Positions 26,594-34,810 of a stretch of 64,000 nucleotides of DNA are shown here, piece by piece. The position numbers and the translations under genes are program-made. Below the pieces are notes generated by a model. The model searched no databases. It had not been told where the DNA came from and saw nothing but the letters and a program-made list of their open reading frames with translations. Origin of the DNA: SIG480 sp045586595 (GTDB lineage Bacteria > Bacillota > Clostridia > Oscillospirales > JAAYXM01); the NCBI GenBank assembly GCA_045586595.1, contig JAZNAQ010000011.1:1-64000 (forward strand). Reading direction: 5' to 3'. Numbering within the stretch: the stretch's first letter is position 1; the number at the start of each line of letters is the position of its first letter.

Positions 26594-27004
26594 TTACTTG
26601 CTTGTATCTATACTCTTACCAAAAACAAAATAACGCTGATAAAGAAATTCTGTTATAAAGTTTACGAGCATATTAAGTATAGTGACTATATACTCATTCC
26701 ACATAAGCGTTTCTGCAAGATAGTCCCCGGCTATTGTAGATACAGGGGTGAAAACCGCATAATATGCGAGAGTTTTCATCATAGCTATCGGAACATTATT
26801 CGCCGATTTAAATGTAAATTTACGGTTAAGGGTAAAGTTCCAGACAACCGAAAGGACAAGAGCAATAAGATAACACGCCCAATAGTTCCACCCCAAAAAT
26901 TCATTGAGTATTGCAAAACTTATTATCTGGATAAAGCCTGCACTGAGAGAAAATGCGGCAAATTTTATAAATCTGAAAAACTCTTTTGTTGAATTTTTTG
27001 TCAT
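26594..27004 (-). CDS. GtrA family membrane protein
   Basis: 136-aa protein with four predicted transmembrane helices and the GtrA signatures RFIKFAAFSLSAGFIQI, WNFTLNRKFTF and FLYQRYFVFG. GtrA proteins are thought to flip or shuttle lipid-linked sugars in wall or teichoic acid glycosylation. GGCGGAG before 27004 sets the start. No glycosyltransferase partner lies next to it, which is somewhat unusual. Confidence 0.87.
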   Translation of the reverse strand: MTKNSTKEFFRFIKFAAFSLSAGFIQIISFAILNEFLGWNYWACYLIALVLSVVWNFTLNRKFTFKSANNVPIAMMKTLAYYAVFTPVSTIAGDYLAETLMWNEYIVTILNMLVNFITEFLYQRYFVFGKSIDTSK

Positions 27005-27074
27005 CTCCACTCCGCCTTTATATTTTTTCTTTATAATATCACAACTTCTGATTTTTTTCAATCTAATGCTTACC

Positions 27075-27103
27075 TTGACTAAATTTTATGGATTTGGTAT
27101 AAT
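27075..27103 (+). promoter_or_regulatory. mntP-pyrR promoter
   Basis: TTGACT - 17 bp - TATAAT with extended -10 TTTGGTATAAT. The leader is only about 30 nt. Confidence 0.8.
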
Positions 27104-27139
27104 TAAACGATTTTATTTTGTTAGCAAAGAGGTTTAAAA

Positions 27140-27727
27140 ATGAATTTAGGACTGATGTTCTTTTTTTCAAGCGCGCTCTTGGGTATCGGGCTTGCAATGG
27201 ATGCCTTTTCAATTTCTCTCGCAAACGGGCTCGCAGAGCCGAAAATGAGGTTTCCTAAAATGCTCCTTATCGCAGGAGTATTTGCAACAGCGCAGTTTCT
27301 TATGCCGTTCATCGGTTGGACTTGTGTACATACCATCGCAGAACACTTTTTAGCATTTCAGAAGCTTATACCGTGGATTGCCCTTATTCTTCTCTGTTAC
27401 ATCGGCGGGAATATGCTTTTTGACGGCATCAAAAAATGCGAAGACGATGCTCCTTCAAAAACAACGCTTGTCGCTATTCTCGTTCAGGGCATTGCAACGT
27501 CTATCGACGCGCTTTCGGTCGGCTTTACAATTTCACAATACAACCTTACGATGGCGATATTCGCCTCGCTGATAATCGGTGCTGTCACATTTGTAATATG
27601 CCTCTCAGGTGTTTTTCTCGGCAAAAGGTTTGGAACTCACTTTTCAAACAAGGCAAGCATCATAGGCGGTGCAATCCTTATATTTATCGGTCTTGAAATC
27701 TTTATAAGTTCATTCTTAAGGGGTTAA
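27140..27727 (+). CDS. mntP: Manganese efflux pump MntP
   Basis: 195-aa membrane protein with six helices in two repeats. Both repeats carry the acidic motif expected for manganese export: GLAMDAFSISLANG and ATSIDALSVGFT. GGNMLFDGIK and a GG-rich last helix also match. Export of Mn2+ relieves toxicity. The yybP-ykoY manganese riboswitch that often controls mntP is not present, because the leader is too short. It begins an operon with pyrR (4-bp gap). Confidence 0.92.
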   Translation: MNLGLMFFFSSALLGIGLAMDAFSISLANGLAEPKMRFPKMLLIAGVFATAQFLMPFIGWTCVHTIAEHFLAFQKLIPWIALILLCYIGGNMLFDGIKKCEDDAPSKTTLVAILVQGIATSIDALSVGFTISQYNLTMAIFASLIIGAVTFVICLSGVFLGKRFGTHFSNKASIIGGAILIFIGLEIFISSFLRG

Positions 27728-27731
27728 TCTC

Positions 27732-28268
27732 ATGGAACTGAAAGCAAAAATCATGGATGAATCGGCAATTCATCGCTCCATGGCACGTATTACGCATGAA
27801 ATAATAGAAAAGAACCGCGGCGCTGAAGGAATTTGCCTTGTAGGTATAAAGCGCCGGGGTATCCCCCTCGCCAAAATGCTCCGCGACAACATAAAAAAAT
27901 TTGAGGGCGCTGATGTCCCCATGGGGCACATCGACATAACCCTCTACCGTGATGACATTGCAGAACAGGTTGCCGTGCCGTCAACAGACGGCTGTGAAAT
28001 ACCCTGCGATGTTCGTGAGTACAACATAATAATCGTCGATGACGTTCTCTATACAGGGCGCACGGTAAGAGCCGCGATTGACTCAATCTTCCGCTTCGGA
28101 AGGCCGAAATCAATCCAGCTTGCGGTACTCATAGACCGCGGTCATAGAGAACTTCCCATCCGTCCCGATTTTGTGGGCAAGAACATCCCCACCTCAAAAA
28201 CAGAGCTTGTTTCAGTTATGCTCGATGAGGTCGACGGTGAAACAGGCGTATGCCTCTACAGTATGTAA
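27732..28268 (+). CDS. pyrR: PyrR: pyrimidine regulator / uracil phosphoribosyltransferase
   Basis: 178-aa PyrR, which binds pyr mRNA to cause attenuation when UMP is high and also makes UMP from uracil and PRPP. The PRPP loop is IIVDDVLYTGRTVRAA and the N-terminal ARITHEIIEKN is typical. No other pyr genes are adjacent, and it is linked to mntP instead, so its RNA targets must be elsewhere. Confidence 0.95.
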   Translation: MELKAKIMDESAIHRSMARITHEIIEKNRGAEGICLVGIKRRGIPLAKMLRDNIKKFEGADVPMGHIDITLYRDDIAEQVAVPSTDGCEIPCDVREYNIIIVDDVLYTGRTVRAAIDSIFRFGRPKSIQLAVLIDRGHRELPIRPDFVGKNIPTSKTELVSVMLDEVDGETGVCLYSM

Positions 28269-28278
28269 AAGCAAAAAC

Positions 28279-28320
28279 ACCCGGCTGTTATCAAAATTGA
28301 TAACAGCCGGGTTTGTTTTT
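28279..28320. terminator. Bidirectional terminator, pyrR / thrS
   Basis: A 16-bp stem (ACCCGGCTGTTATCAA and its complement) with T-rich flanks on both sides, between convergent genes. Confidence 0.9.
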
Positions 28321-28322
28321 AT

Positions 28323-30086
28323 TTATACACGCTCTTTTATTTCGGTTGTAATTTTTGCTATAAACTCATCAAGCGTCATTGTTTCGTTCTGAGCAGTATC
28401 GCGATAACGGACGGAAACCGTTCCGTTCTCAACCTCCTGCTGGCCAATAATTACCATGTACGGAACACGGCCTACAGTCTGAGCCTCACGAATCATATAG
28501 CCGATTTTCTCGTTTCGGTTATCCATCTCAACGCGAACACCCGCTTTTCTGAGAGCTTCGTATACTTCCTTACCGTACTCTGCGCTCTTTTCAGAAACAA
28601 GAAGTACCTTTGCCTGAGTCGGAGCAAGCCATACCGGGAATTTACCTGCAAAGTGCTCTGTGAGCATACCGATAAATCTCTCAATAGAGCCGAAGCATAC
28701 GCGGTGAATCATAATCGGGCGCTGCTTTTCGCCATTCTCATCAATATACTCAAGGTTAAAGTTGAGCGGCATCTGGAAGTCAAGCTGGATAGTTCCGCAC
28801 TGCCATGTTCTTCCGAGAGAATCTTCAAGGTGGAAGTCAATCTTCGGGCCGTAGAAAGCGCCGTCGCCTTCGTTAATCGTGTACGGAAGACCGAGCTTTT
28901 CAAGGGCGCCTTTGAGGCCGTTTGTAGCTGCCTCCCAGTCCTCGTCACTGCCCATGCTGTCCTCAGGGCGTGTAGAAAGTTCTACGTTATACTTAAAACC
29001 AAGTTTTGAGTAAACCTCATTGATAAGGTCAACAACACCAACAATTTCGTCGGTTATCTGCTCACGGCGCATAAAGATATGCGCATCGTCCTGAGTAAAG
29101 CAGCGAACACGGAAAAGACCGTGAAGCGCACCGCGAAGCTCGTGGCGGTGAACAACACCAAGCTCGCCCATGCGAATCGGAAGGTCGCGGTAGCTGTGCG
29201 GCTGTGAACGGTAAACCATGACACCGCCCGGACAGTTCATCGGCTTTACACAGAATGTTTCCTCGTCAATCGTGGTCGTGTACATATTATCCTTATAGTG
29301 GTCCCAATGTCCGCTTGTTTCCCAGAGCTTACGGTTCATAATAAGCGGTGTTGCAACTTCAACGTAGTCATTGCGTGTATGAAGCTCACGCCAATACTCT
29401 ATAAGTGCGTTTTTAAGAAGCATACCCTTCGGCAGGAAGAACGGGAATCCCGGAGCCTCGTCTGCAAACATAAAGAGCCCCATCTCTTTGCCAATTCGGC
29501 GATGGTCGCGCTTTTCTGCCTCTTCAAGAAGCTTTAAGTAATCCTCAAGCTCCTGCTGTGATGAGAAAGCTATACCCTTTACGCGGGTGAGCATTTTGTT
29601 GTTCTTATCATTCTTCCAGTATGCACCGGACTGATCTGTGACCTTAAACGCCTTGAGCGCCTTTGTATAGCAAAGGTGCGGGCCGACACACATGTCTATA
29701 TAATCGCCCTGCTGATAGAAGCTTATCTCGGCATCCTCGGGCAGGTCGCCTATATGCTCTACCTTATACTTCTCACCACGGCTTTCCATAAGGGCAATAG
29801 CCTCATCACGCGGGAGAATATACGGCTTAATCGGGAGATTTTCTTTTACGATTTTTCGCATCTCCTGCTCTATTTTCTGCAAATCCTCGTCAGTAAGCTT
29901 TTCATCGCCAAGGTCAACATCATAATAGAAGCCCTTGTCTGTAGCAGGGCCGTATGCGAAATGTGCATTCGGATAAAGCCTGCTTATTGCCTGAGCCATG
30001 ATGTGAGCAGCAGAGTGGCGAAGAACGTGGAGTTCTTCTTCCTTCGGGCACTCACCCACAGTTCCGTTGTTGTAAATTACTTTCAT
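28323..30086 (-). CDS. thrS: Threonyl-tRNA synthetase without TGS domain
   Basis: 587-aa class II synthetase that charges tRNA-Thr. It starts almost directly at the editing domain (HVLRHSAAHIMAQA, with the second metal/His site near DMCVGPHLC). The catalytic core has FCVKPMNCPGG (zinc Cys), RMGELGVVHRHELRGALHGL and the C-terminal anticodon domain. About 60 N-terminal residues (TGS domain) found in most bacterial ThrS proteins are missing. AT- and ribosome-site context supports this start. No T-box precedes it. Confidence 0.95.
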   Translation of the reverse strand: MKVIYNNGTVGECPKEEELHVLRHSAAHIMAQAISRLYPNAHFAYGPATDKGFYYDVDLGDEKLTDEDLQKIEQEMRKIVKENLPIKPYILPRDEAIALMESRGEKYKVEHIGDLPEDAEISFYQQGDYIDMCVGPHLCYTKALKAFKVTDQSGAYWKNDKNNKMLTRVKGIAFSSQQELEDYLKLLEEAEKRDHRRIGKEMGLFMFADEAPGFPFFLPKGMLLKNALIEYWRELHTRNDYVEVATPLIMNRKLWETSGHWDHYKDNMYTTTIDEETFCVKPMNCPGGVMVYRSQPHSYRDLPIRMGELGVVHRHELRGALHGLFRVRCFTQDDAHIFMRREQITDEIVGVVDLINEVYSKLGFKYNVELSTRPEDSMGSDEDWEAATNGLKGALEKLGLPYTINEGDGAFYGPKIDFHLEDSLGRTWQCGTIQLDFQMPLNFNLEYIDENGEKQRPIMIHRVCFGSIERFIGMLTEHFAGKFPVWLAPTQAKVLLVSEKSAEYGKEVYEALRKAGVRVEMDNRNEKIGYMIREAQTVGRVPYMVIIGQQEVENGTVSVRYRDTAQNETMTLDEFIAKITTEIKERV

Positions 30087-30135
30087 ATCTTATACCCTCT
30101 TTTCGGATAAAAAATCTTTTGCAAACTATTTTTAT

Positions 30136-30165
30136 ATTATATTGTATACAGGTGCAAATTGTCAA
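30136..30165 (-). promoter_or_regulatory. thrS promoter
   Basis: Minus-strand TTGACA - 18 bp - TATAAT, about 50 bp upstream of thrS; leader too short for a T-box. Confidence 0.75.
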
Positions 30166-30213
30166 TGCTTTTCGGCGTAAATATTTGTATTTCGCGCATA
30201 TTGTGAAGAAAAT

Positions 30214-30248
30214 AAAAAAGACGTCCTTCTCTTACGAAAAGGACGTCT
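30214..30248 (-). terminator. tRNA-Arg terminator
   Basis: AGACGTCCTT / AAGGACGTCT stem followed on the minus strand by a T-run. Its 5' arm begins at the encoded CCA end of the tRNA. Confidence 0.8.
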
Positions 30249-30324
30249 GGCGCGCTGTGGAGAATTCGAATCCCCGACCTTGTGGTCCGTAGCCACACGC
30301 TCTATCCAGCTGAGCTAACAGCGC
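30248..30324 (-). tRNA. tRNA-Arg (anticodon ACG)
   Basis: 77-nt cloverleaf. The acceptor stem is GCGCTGT/ACAGCGC, the D-loop has AGCTGGATA, the anticodon stem TGTGG/CCACA encloses loop CTACGGA (anticodon ACG, to be deaminated to ICG), and the T-arm has TTCGAAT. CCA is encoded. Confidence 0.96.
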
Positions 30325-30489
30325 ATATTGCCTTAAACAGCTTAACTATAATAACATAACAAAAAAGAAAAATCAAGCCTTTTTTTATCTTTTTTTCAAA
30401 ATTTTTTCTCCCAAATTTTACGGTTATATGTTATACTATAAACATAAATGAGTTTTATGTATCAGGCGGAGATATTCCCCGCCCAACGC

Positions 30490-30663
30490 TTACAGGATTG
30501 ACTGCAAACTGTCTATGACGCTTCCTGCGCTTTTGAGTATCTTACCGGTATTGTGTTTAATGCATTTGCATGATTTGCTTTTTTTCGGCATAAGCGTTAC
30601 CGCAAGCGTCGTTCCGACTATCAACCCTGCCGTCATGCCTTTGCAAAACGGACTCATTGTCAT
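30490..30663 (-). CDS. Small membrane protein, YtxH-like
   Basis: 57-aa open frame in the otherwise gene-free stretch 30325-30756. AAGGGGAAG lies 8-14 nt upstream of the ATG. A single hydrophobic segment at residues 11-25 (TAGLIVGTTLAVTLM) is followed by PKKKS and a Cys/Lys-rich patch (KSCKCIKH), then an amphipathic tail (VIDSLQSIL). The layout resembles YtxH-like small proteins of spore formers. Function unknown. The rest of the stretch shows only AT-rich DNA and a GC-rich hairpin (30468-30486) with no T-run. Confidence 0.55.
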   Translation of the reverse strand: MTMSPFCKGMTAGLIVGTTLAVTLMPKKSKSCKCIKHNTGKILKSAGSVIDSLQSIL

Positions 30664-30756
30664 AATACCACTTCCCCTTCAGTAATATTATCTCCAAATT
30701 GCCGCATTATTTCGCGGTAGTTTGTGGAAAAATAAAAAAACAACAGGAGAACTAAA

Positions 30757-31338
30757 ATGAAAAAATTTACATCAATTCTGCTGACACTTGCTATAATTCT
30801 CACACTGTCAGCATGCCTTCCGTCTGACTACAAAAACGTAAACGACACACCCGACGAAACGTTGCCTGCCCCGCAAACCCGCAACGAGCTCTATTCGCTG
30901 TATGCCGCGATAGAGCGCGACATGGCAAGGGCACAGATTGAAGCGATGTTCGGCATCGGAACCCCGTCATATGACGACTATGGCGATGTGAAATATATAA
31001 ATTACTATAACTCAACAAAGTCAGCAGGCGTATCAATAATTTATGACTCCGAAGATGTGGTTGAAACAAAAATGCTCTATTTCAACAAAAAAGCAAACCT
31101 CGTCCCCTTCTCCGGCCGTTATGATGACTCAAAGGTTTCATATGTAAAATCAGGCATGACCGTAGAAGAGGCCTTAAAGCTTATGGGCTCAACACCGCTT
31201 GAATTATCATGTACCTATAATGACGGCGGCCCGCTGAACATGTCTAAGATATACTGCTGGTATAACGAAGACACATCAAACTTTATGCTTCACACAGAAA
31301 ACGGAATCATAAACAACGTGGCGCTCTACCGCGAATAA
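30757..31338 (+). CDS. Lipoprotein with two SmpA/BamE-like repeats
   Basis: 193-aa lipoprotein: signal sequence and lipobox LSAC (Cys20), then a Pro/Thr-rich linker. Two similar modules follow, about 50-115 (RDMARAQIEAMFGIGTPS) and 125-190 (KSGMTVEEALKLMGSTPLEL). They resemble the SmpA/OmlA or BLIP-like alpha-beta fold used for protein contacts. The precise role is unknown. AGGAG precedes the ATG. No operon partner is obvious; the next genes start 55 bp downstream. Confidence 0.7.
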   Translation: MKKFTSILLTLAIILTLSACLPSDYKNVNDTPDETLPAPQTRNELYSLYAAIERDMARAQIEAMFGIGTPSYDDYGDVKYINYYNSTKSAGVSIIYDSEDVVETKMLYFNKKANLVPFSGRYDDSKVSYVKSGMTVEEALKLMGSTPLELSCTYNDGGPLNMSKIYCWYNEDTSNFMLHTENGIINNVALYRE

Positions 31339-31393
31339 CTTTATATTGACCTGAATATAAATCTTCGATATACTTATTTCAGAGGTGATTAAC

Positions 31394-31825
31394 ATGACAG
31401 ATGTATATTTATGGCTTGCCGCCACTGTTGTATTCGGCGCAATAGAGGCACTTACCGTCGGCATAGTATCTATATGGTTTGCTCTCGGTTCACTTGCAGC
31501 ACTCATCGCTGCGGCGCTTCATGCCGAAACGTGGCTTCAAGTCACTGTATTTCTTGCAGTGTCGGTAATCGCGCTCATCCTCACCCGCCCGCTTATCAAG
31601 AAAAAAATTCTGCTTAACACGACACCCACAAACGCTGATATGCTCATTGGTGCGGCAGGTGTTGTAGAAGATAGCATTGATAATCTCTCAGGTGCGGGTT
31701 CAGTAAAAATCCAGGGCAAGGTATGGAGCGCAAGAAGCATAAGCGGTGATACCATTGCCTCGGGCAGCATCGTTACCATCGTAAAAATTGAGGGTGTAAA
31801 GCTCATTGTTGAGCTTTCAAAATAA
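31394..31825 (+). CDS. NfeD family membrane protein
   Basis: 143-aa short NfeD: three or four hydrophobic helices (residues 3-65), then a C-terminal OB-fold domain starting near LIGAAGVVEDSIDNLSGAGSV. NfeD proteins are encoded with SPFH/stomatin proteins and help organise membrane microdomains; the SPFH gene follows 24 bp later. AGAGGTGA positions the start at 31394. Confidence 0.9.
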   Translation: MTDVYLWLAATVVFGAIEALTVGIVSIWFALGSLAALIAAALHAETWLQVTVFLAVSVIALILTRPLIKKKILLNTTPTNADMLIGAAGVVEDSIDNLSGAGSVKIQGKVWSARSISGDTIASGSIVTIVKIEGVKLIVELSK

Positions 31826-31849
31826 AATATATAAGAAAGGAAAAACGTT

Positions 31850-32764
31850 ATGATAATAGCAATCCTTATTATTCTCGCGCTCGTTGTTGTCATTTCAAAC
31901 ATCGTAATTGTCCAGCAGGCATCAGCCCGAGTTGTTGAACGACTCGGCGCATACCGCGCTACATGGAATGTCGGCATGCACTTTAAAATTCCGTTCATTG
32001 AGCGCGTACGGCGTCCCATTTCTCTCAAGGAGCAAGTCGCAGACTTCCCTCCCCAGCCGGTTATCACAAAAGATAACGTAACAATGCAGATTGACACCGT
32101 TGTCTACTTCCAGATAACTGACCCGAAGCTTTACACCTACGGTGTTGAGCGCCCGATTTCAGCTATAGAGAATCTCACGGCAACAACCCTGCGTAACATT
32201 ATCGGTGATCTCGAGCTTGACCAGACTCTAACCTCACGCGATACCATAAACACAAAAATGCGTACAATACTCGACGAGGCTACCGACCCGTGGGGCATTA
32301 AGGTAAATCGTGTTGAGCTTAAGAACATCATTCCCCCTCGCGAAATCCAGGATGCGATGGAAAAGCAGATGAAAGCAGAGCGTGAACGCCGTCAGGCAAT
32401 CCTTAAGGCAGAAGGCGTTAAGCAGTCGCAGATCCTTGAAGCTGAGGGCGAAAAGCAAGCACTCATCCTCCGCGCAGATGCGGCGAAGCAGTCCAAAATA
32501 CTTGATGCTGAGGGTGAAAAAGAAAAGCAGATACTCGAGGCAGAAGGTCAGGCAGCGGCTATTATGAAAACTCAGGAGGCTCTTGCAAAGGCCATCACAC
32601 TTATTAACGATGCAAACCCAAGCGATTCGGTAATAAAGCTCAAAGCTCTGGAGGCATTCCAGGCAGCAGCAGACGGCAAAGCTACAAAGCTTATTATCCC
32701 GTCCGAAATACAGGGGCTTGCAGGGCTTGCGGGTTCTCTCAAAGAAACAATAACAGATAAATAA
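31850..32764 (+). CDS. SPFH/stomatin-like membrane protein (QmcA/paraslipin type)
   Basis: 304-aa membrane scaffold protein. It has an N-terminal anchor (residues 1-20), an SPFH domain (QQASARVVERLGAYRATW to IIPPREIQDAM), then a long helix made of repeated EAEGEKQ/ILEAEGE units forming a coiled coil. It would oligomerise into microdomains with the adjacent NfeD protein and regulate membrane proteases. AAGAAAGGA precedes the start. Confidence 0.95.
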   Translation: MIIAILIILALVVVISNIVIVQQASARVVERLGAYRATWNVGMHFKIPFIERVRRPISLKEQVADFPPQPVITKDNVTMQIDTVVYFQITDPKLYTYGVERPISAIENLTATTLRNIIGDLELDQTLTSRDTINTKMRTILDEATDPWGIKVNRVELKNIIPPREIQDAMEKQMKAERERRQAILKAEGVKQSQILEAEGEKQALILRADAAKQSKILDAEGEKEKQILEAEGQAAAIMKTQEALAKAITLINDANPSDSVIKLKALEAFQAAADGKATKLIIPSEIQGLAGLAGSLKETITDK

Positions 32765-32786
32765 AAAAATTCAGGTAGGTTGACAA

Positions 32787-33212
32787 ATGAAAAAGTTTTT
32801 TGGGGAATTTAAAGAATTTATATCACGCGGAAACGTAATTGACATGGCAGTCGGTGTCGTAGTCGGTGCTGCTTTCAAATCAATCATTGACTCTTTAGTT
32901 AACGACATTATTATGCCGGTTGTAGGCTGGCGCCTCGGCGGTCTTGACTTTTCAAGCTATGCCATTAAGCTTTCCGAAACAGTTACCACAGACGGCTCCG
33001 TTGTTGTAAACGCCATTCTCTACGGAAAGTTTATAAACAGCATTATAAGCTTCCTCATAATTGCGTTCTGCTTGTTTGTTGTCATTAAGATGATAAATTC
33101 GCTCCGCAGAAAGAAAGAGGAAGAACCGGCGCCCGCACCTGCCCCCGAACCGTCAGCAGAGGAAAAGCTCCTCTCAGAAATCCGCGACCTTATAAAGGCA
33201 AAGAACGAATAG
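32787..33212 (+). CDS. mscL: Large-conductance mechanosensitive channel
   Basis: 141-aa MscL, the emergency valve opened by membrane tension. It has an N-terminal helix FKEFISRGNVIDMAVGVVVGAAF (pore), a periplasmic loop, a second helix (FINSIISFLIIAFCLFVVIK) and a charged C-terminal bundle. A short Pro/Ala-rich insertion (PAPAPAPEPSAEE) precedes the terminal helix. Last gene of the nfeD-SPFH-mscL group. Confidence 0.96.
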   Translation: MKKFFGEFKEFISRGNVIDMAVGVVVGAAFKSIIDSLVNDIIMPVVGWRLGGLDFSSYAIKLSETVTTDGSVVVNAILYGKFINSIISFLIIAFCLFVVIKMINSLRRKKEEEPAPAPAPEPSAEEKLLSEIRDLIKAKNE

Positions 33213-33215
33213 TTT

Positions 33216-33254
33216 AAAAAACTCTGTATGCGCCAAAAGCCATACAGAGTTTTT
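33216..33254. terminator. Bidirectional terminator after mscL
   Basis: AAAAACTCTGTATG / CATACAGAGTTTTT stem, loop of 10 nt, T-runs both ways. Confidence 0.88.
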
Positions 33255-33264
33255 ATTATATACT

Positions 33265-33939
33265 CTAATCCATCCCGAACAGCGAAAGCTTTTTCTCCAC
33301 ATCACACATACCGAAATAAACCTCTTTTGCGCTTCTGTATCCTTGAAGCTTCAGTTCTCTTTCAAGCCAATCCTCACTTAATCCCATACGTTCCAAATTC
33401 TCGCCCAAAATCCGTCCGTCAATAATAACCTCAGTGCATATATGCTCAGGTTCAGGAACGAGTTTCATATCCTCCGGTGTCAGCGGCCTTTTTGTACTTA
33501 ACGGCAATATCGTCAAATGACCGTTGTGTTCAAAAACCGCAGTTTTTATGTCATTTATATTAAAATATCCGGCCTGTCTGCACAAAACCATAAATTCGCT
33601 CAAATCAATTCTTGCCTTTTTCATATTACGGCGATAAAACTTACCGTTATCCATAATAATTGTAGGCGTTCCGTTAATGAATTTACGGCTTTTAGGAAAC
33701 TTGTTTGACATAATGCTCAGAGAAACTGCTATTAAGCCATAAATTATCATAGCAATCAGCGGTTTCATCGGCTCTTCGAGTTCTGTAGCAAGCTCTGCCG
33801 CTATTGAACCAATCGTAATACCTGTAATATAATCAAAAAAATCGAGCTGGGCAAGCTGTTTATGCCCCATAATTTTCGCTAATATGAACAAAGCCCCCGC
33901 CGATAACAGCGATGTTAAAATAACCTTTAACATTTCCAT
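33265..33939 (-). CDS. DUF421 (YetF/YdfR-like) membrane protein
   Basis: 224-aa DUF421 protein with three N-terminal transmembrane helices (ILAKIMGHKQLAQLDFFDYITGITIGSIAAELA) and two cytoplasmic DUF421 repeats (GTPTIIMDNGKFYRRNMKKARIDLSEFM; CTEVIIDGRILGENLERMGLSEDWL). Family members are common in spore formers and some affect spore germination or coat properties; the role here is unknown. AAGGGA sets the start at 33939. Confidence 0.88.
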   Translation of the reverse strand: MEMLKVILTSLLSAGALFILAKIMGHKQLAQLDFFDYITGITIGSIAAELATELEEPMKPLIAMIIYGLIAVSLSIMSNKFPKSRKFINGTPTIIMDNGKFYRRNMKKARIDLSEFMVLCRQAGYFNINDIKTAVFEHNGHLTILPLSTKRPLTPEDMKLVPEPEHICTEVIIDGRILGENLERMGLSEDWLERELKLQGYRSAKEVYFGMCDVEKKLSLFGMD

Positions 33940-34017
33940 ATTTATACGTCCCTTCATGCTTTATAAGTAAGTATATCCATCACACTGTATTATAAACAAT
34001 TTTACCTACGTCAGATA

Positions 34018-34046
34018 TTGCCATAATTTTTATATTGTGGTATACT
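34018..34046 (+). promoter_or_regulatory. folT promoter
   Basis: TTGCCA - 17 bp - TATACT with extended TGTGG before the -10. Transcription would begin near 34053, just ahead of the riboswitch. Confidence 0.75.
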
Positions 34047-34062
34047 GTTTTTATCACAAAAA

Positions 34063-34224
34063 GGCAGAGTAGAAAATATCGGGTCAAGTGCTGTGTGAAC
34101 GGGGAGTTGTCTCACAGACGAAAATGCATATATGCATTGCCGTGATATTTTCGCATCCCGCTGCGAGAAGACTGTCCTCTTTGTGTCAGGTTTTGTTGCC
34201 CCAAAATTTTCACAAAGGAGGACT
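34063..34224 (+). promoter_or_regulatory. Tetrahydrofolate (THF-I) riboswitch controlling folT
   Basis: The stretch 34064-34164 matches the THF aptamer pattern: GAGTAG, GTCAAGTG, GTGAACGGG, TTGTC, GCCGTG, GCATCC. P1 is GCAG/CTGC. P2 is a perfect 9-bp pairing, GAAAATATC (34072-34080) with GATATTTTC (34144-34152). P3 uses GTGTGA/TCTCACA. Downstream, GTCCTCTTTGTG (34174-34185) can pair with CACAAAGGAGGAC (34211-34223) with one bulged G, burying the folT ribosome site. Control is therefore likely translational: folate excess shuts off import. Confidence 0.85.
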
Positions 34225-34230
34225 AAATTT

Positions 34231-34770
34231 ATGCAAAACCGTATCAAATCCTCGGCGGGCGAGATACGCAACATCCACTCACTCGCTATGTGCGCCGTGC
34301 TTGTTGCGCTGTATGTTGCCATAAACTCAGCGTCAATCTACATCACACCTTCTCTGAAGCTCACATTTTCCTACCTCGTTCTGGGTATTCTGGGCTACCG
34401 TTTCGGTGCCGTTGCAGGAACTCTCTCAGGGCTTGCGTGTGACCTTATCGCATATATCGTACGCCCGGCAGGGCCTCTGCACTTAGGCTTTACCCTATCC
34501 ACAATGCTGACCGTTCTTGTGTTTGCTCTGTTCTTATACGGACGCGAGCTCAGAATATGGCGGGTTATACTCTCACGAACAATCATAAACCTTGCAATAA
34601 ACATCGCACTCAACACATACTGGCTCTCAAATCTCTACGGCAAAGCATATATAGTTCTGCTTTTTGAGCGCATTATCAAGAACATAGCTCTGCTTCCTAT
34701 AGAAATTGCTCTGTTGTGGTTTGTTCTAAAAGCATTTCGGCAGATAATGATGCGCATTGGTAATAGATAA
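34231..34770 (+). CDS. folT: Folate ECF transporter S component
   Basis: 179-aa membrane protein of the FolT family, the substrate-capturing subunit of an energy-coupling-factor folate importer. The signatures are LAMCAVLVALYVAIN, ILGYRFGAVAGTLSGLACDL and GPLHLGFTLSTMLT. The ECF ATPases and T subunit are not encoded here and must be shared from elsewhere. The AAAGGAGG site before 34231 is the one masked by the riboswitch hairpin. Confidence 0.92.
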   Translation: MQNRIKSSAGEIRNIHSLAMCAVLVALYVAINSASIYITPSLKLTFSYLVLGILGYRFGAVAGTLSGLACDLIAYIVRPAGPLHLGFTLSTMLTVLVFALFLYGRELRIWRVILSRTIINLAINIALNTYWLSNLYGKAYIVLLFERIIKNIALLPIEIALLWFVLKAFRQIMMRIGNR

Positions 34771-34810
34771 CATAATATGTGAATACATTTTTATAACGGA
34801 GTTGATTTTT

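Noticed and set aside
27104..27139. Possible yybP-ykoY manganese riboswitch before mntP
   Set aside because: The promoter is only about 35 bp from the start codon, too short for the aptamer, and no conserved loop sequence is present.
30087..30135. T-box leader before thrS
   Set aside because: The transcript leader is about 45 nt and lacks the GGTGGxACCGCG motif.
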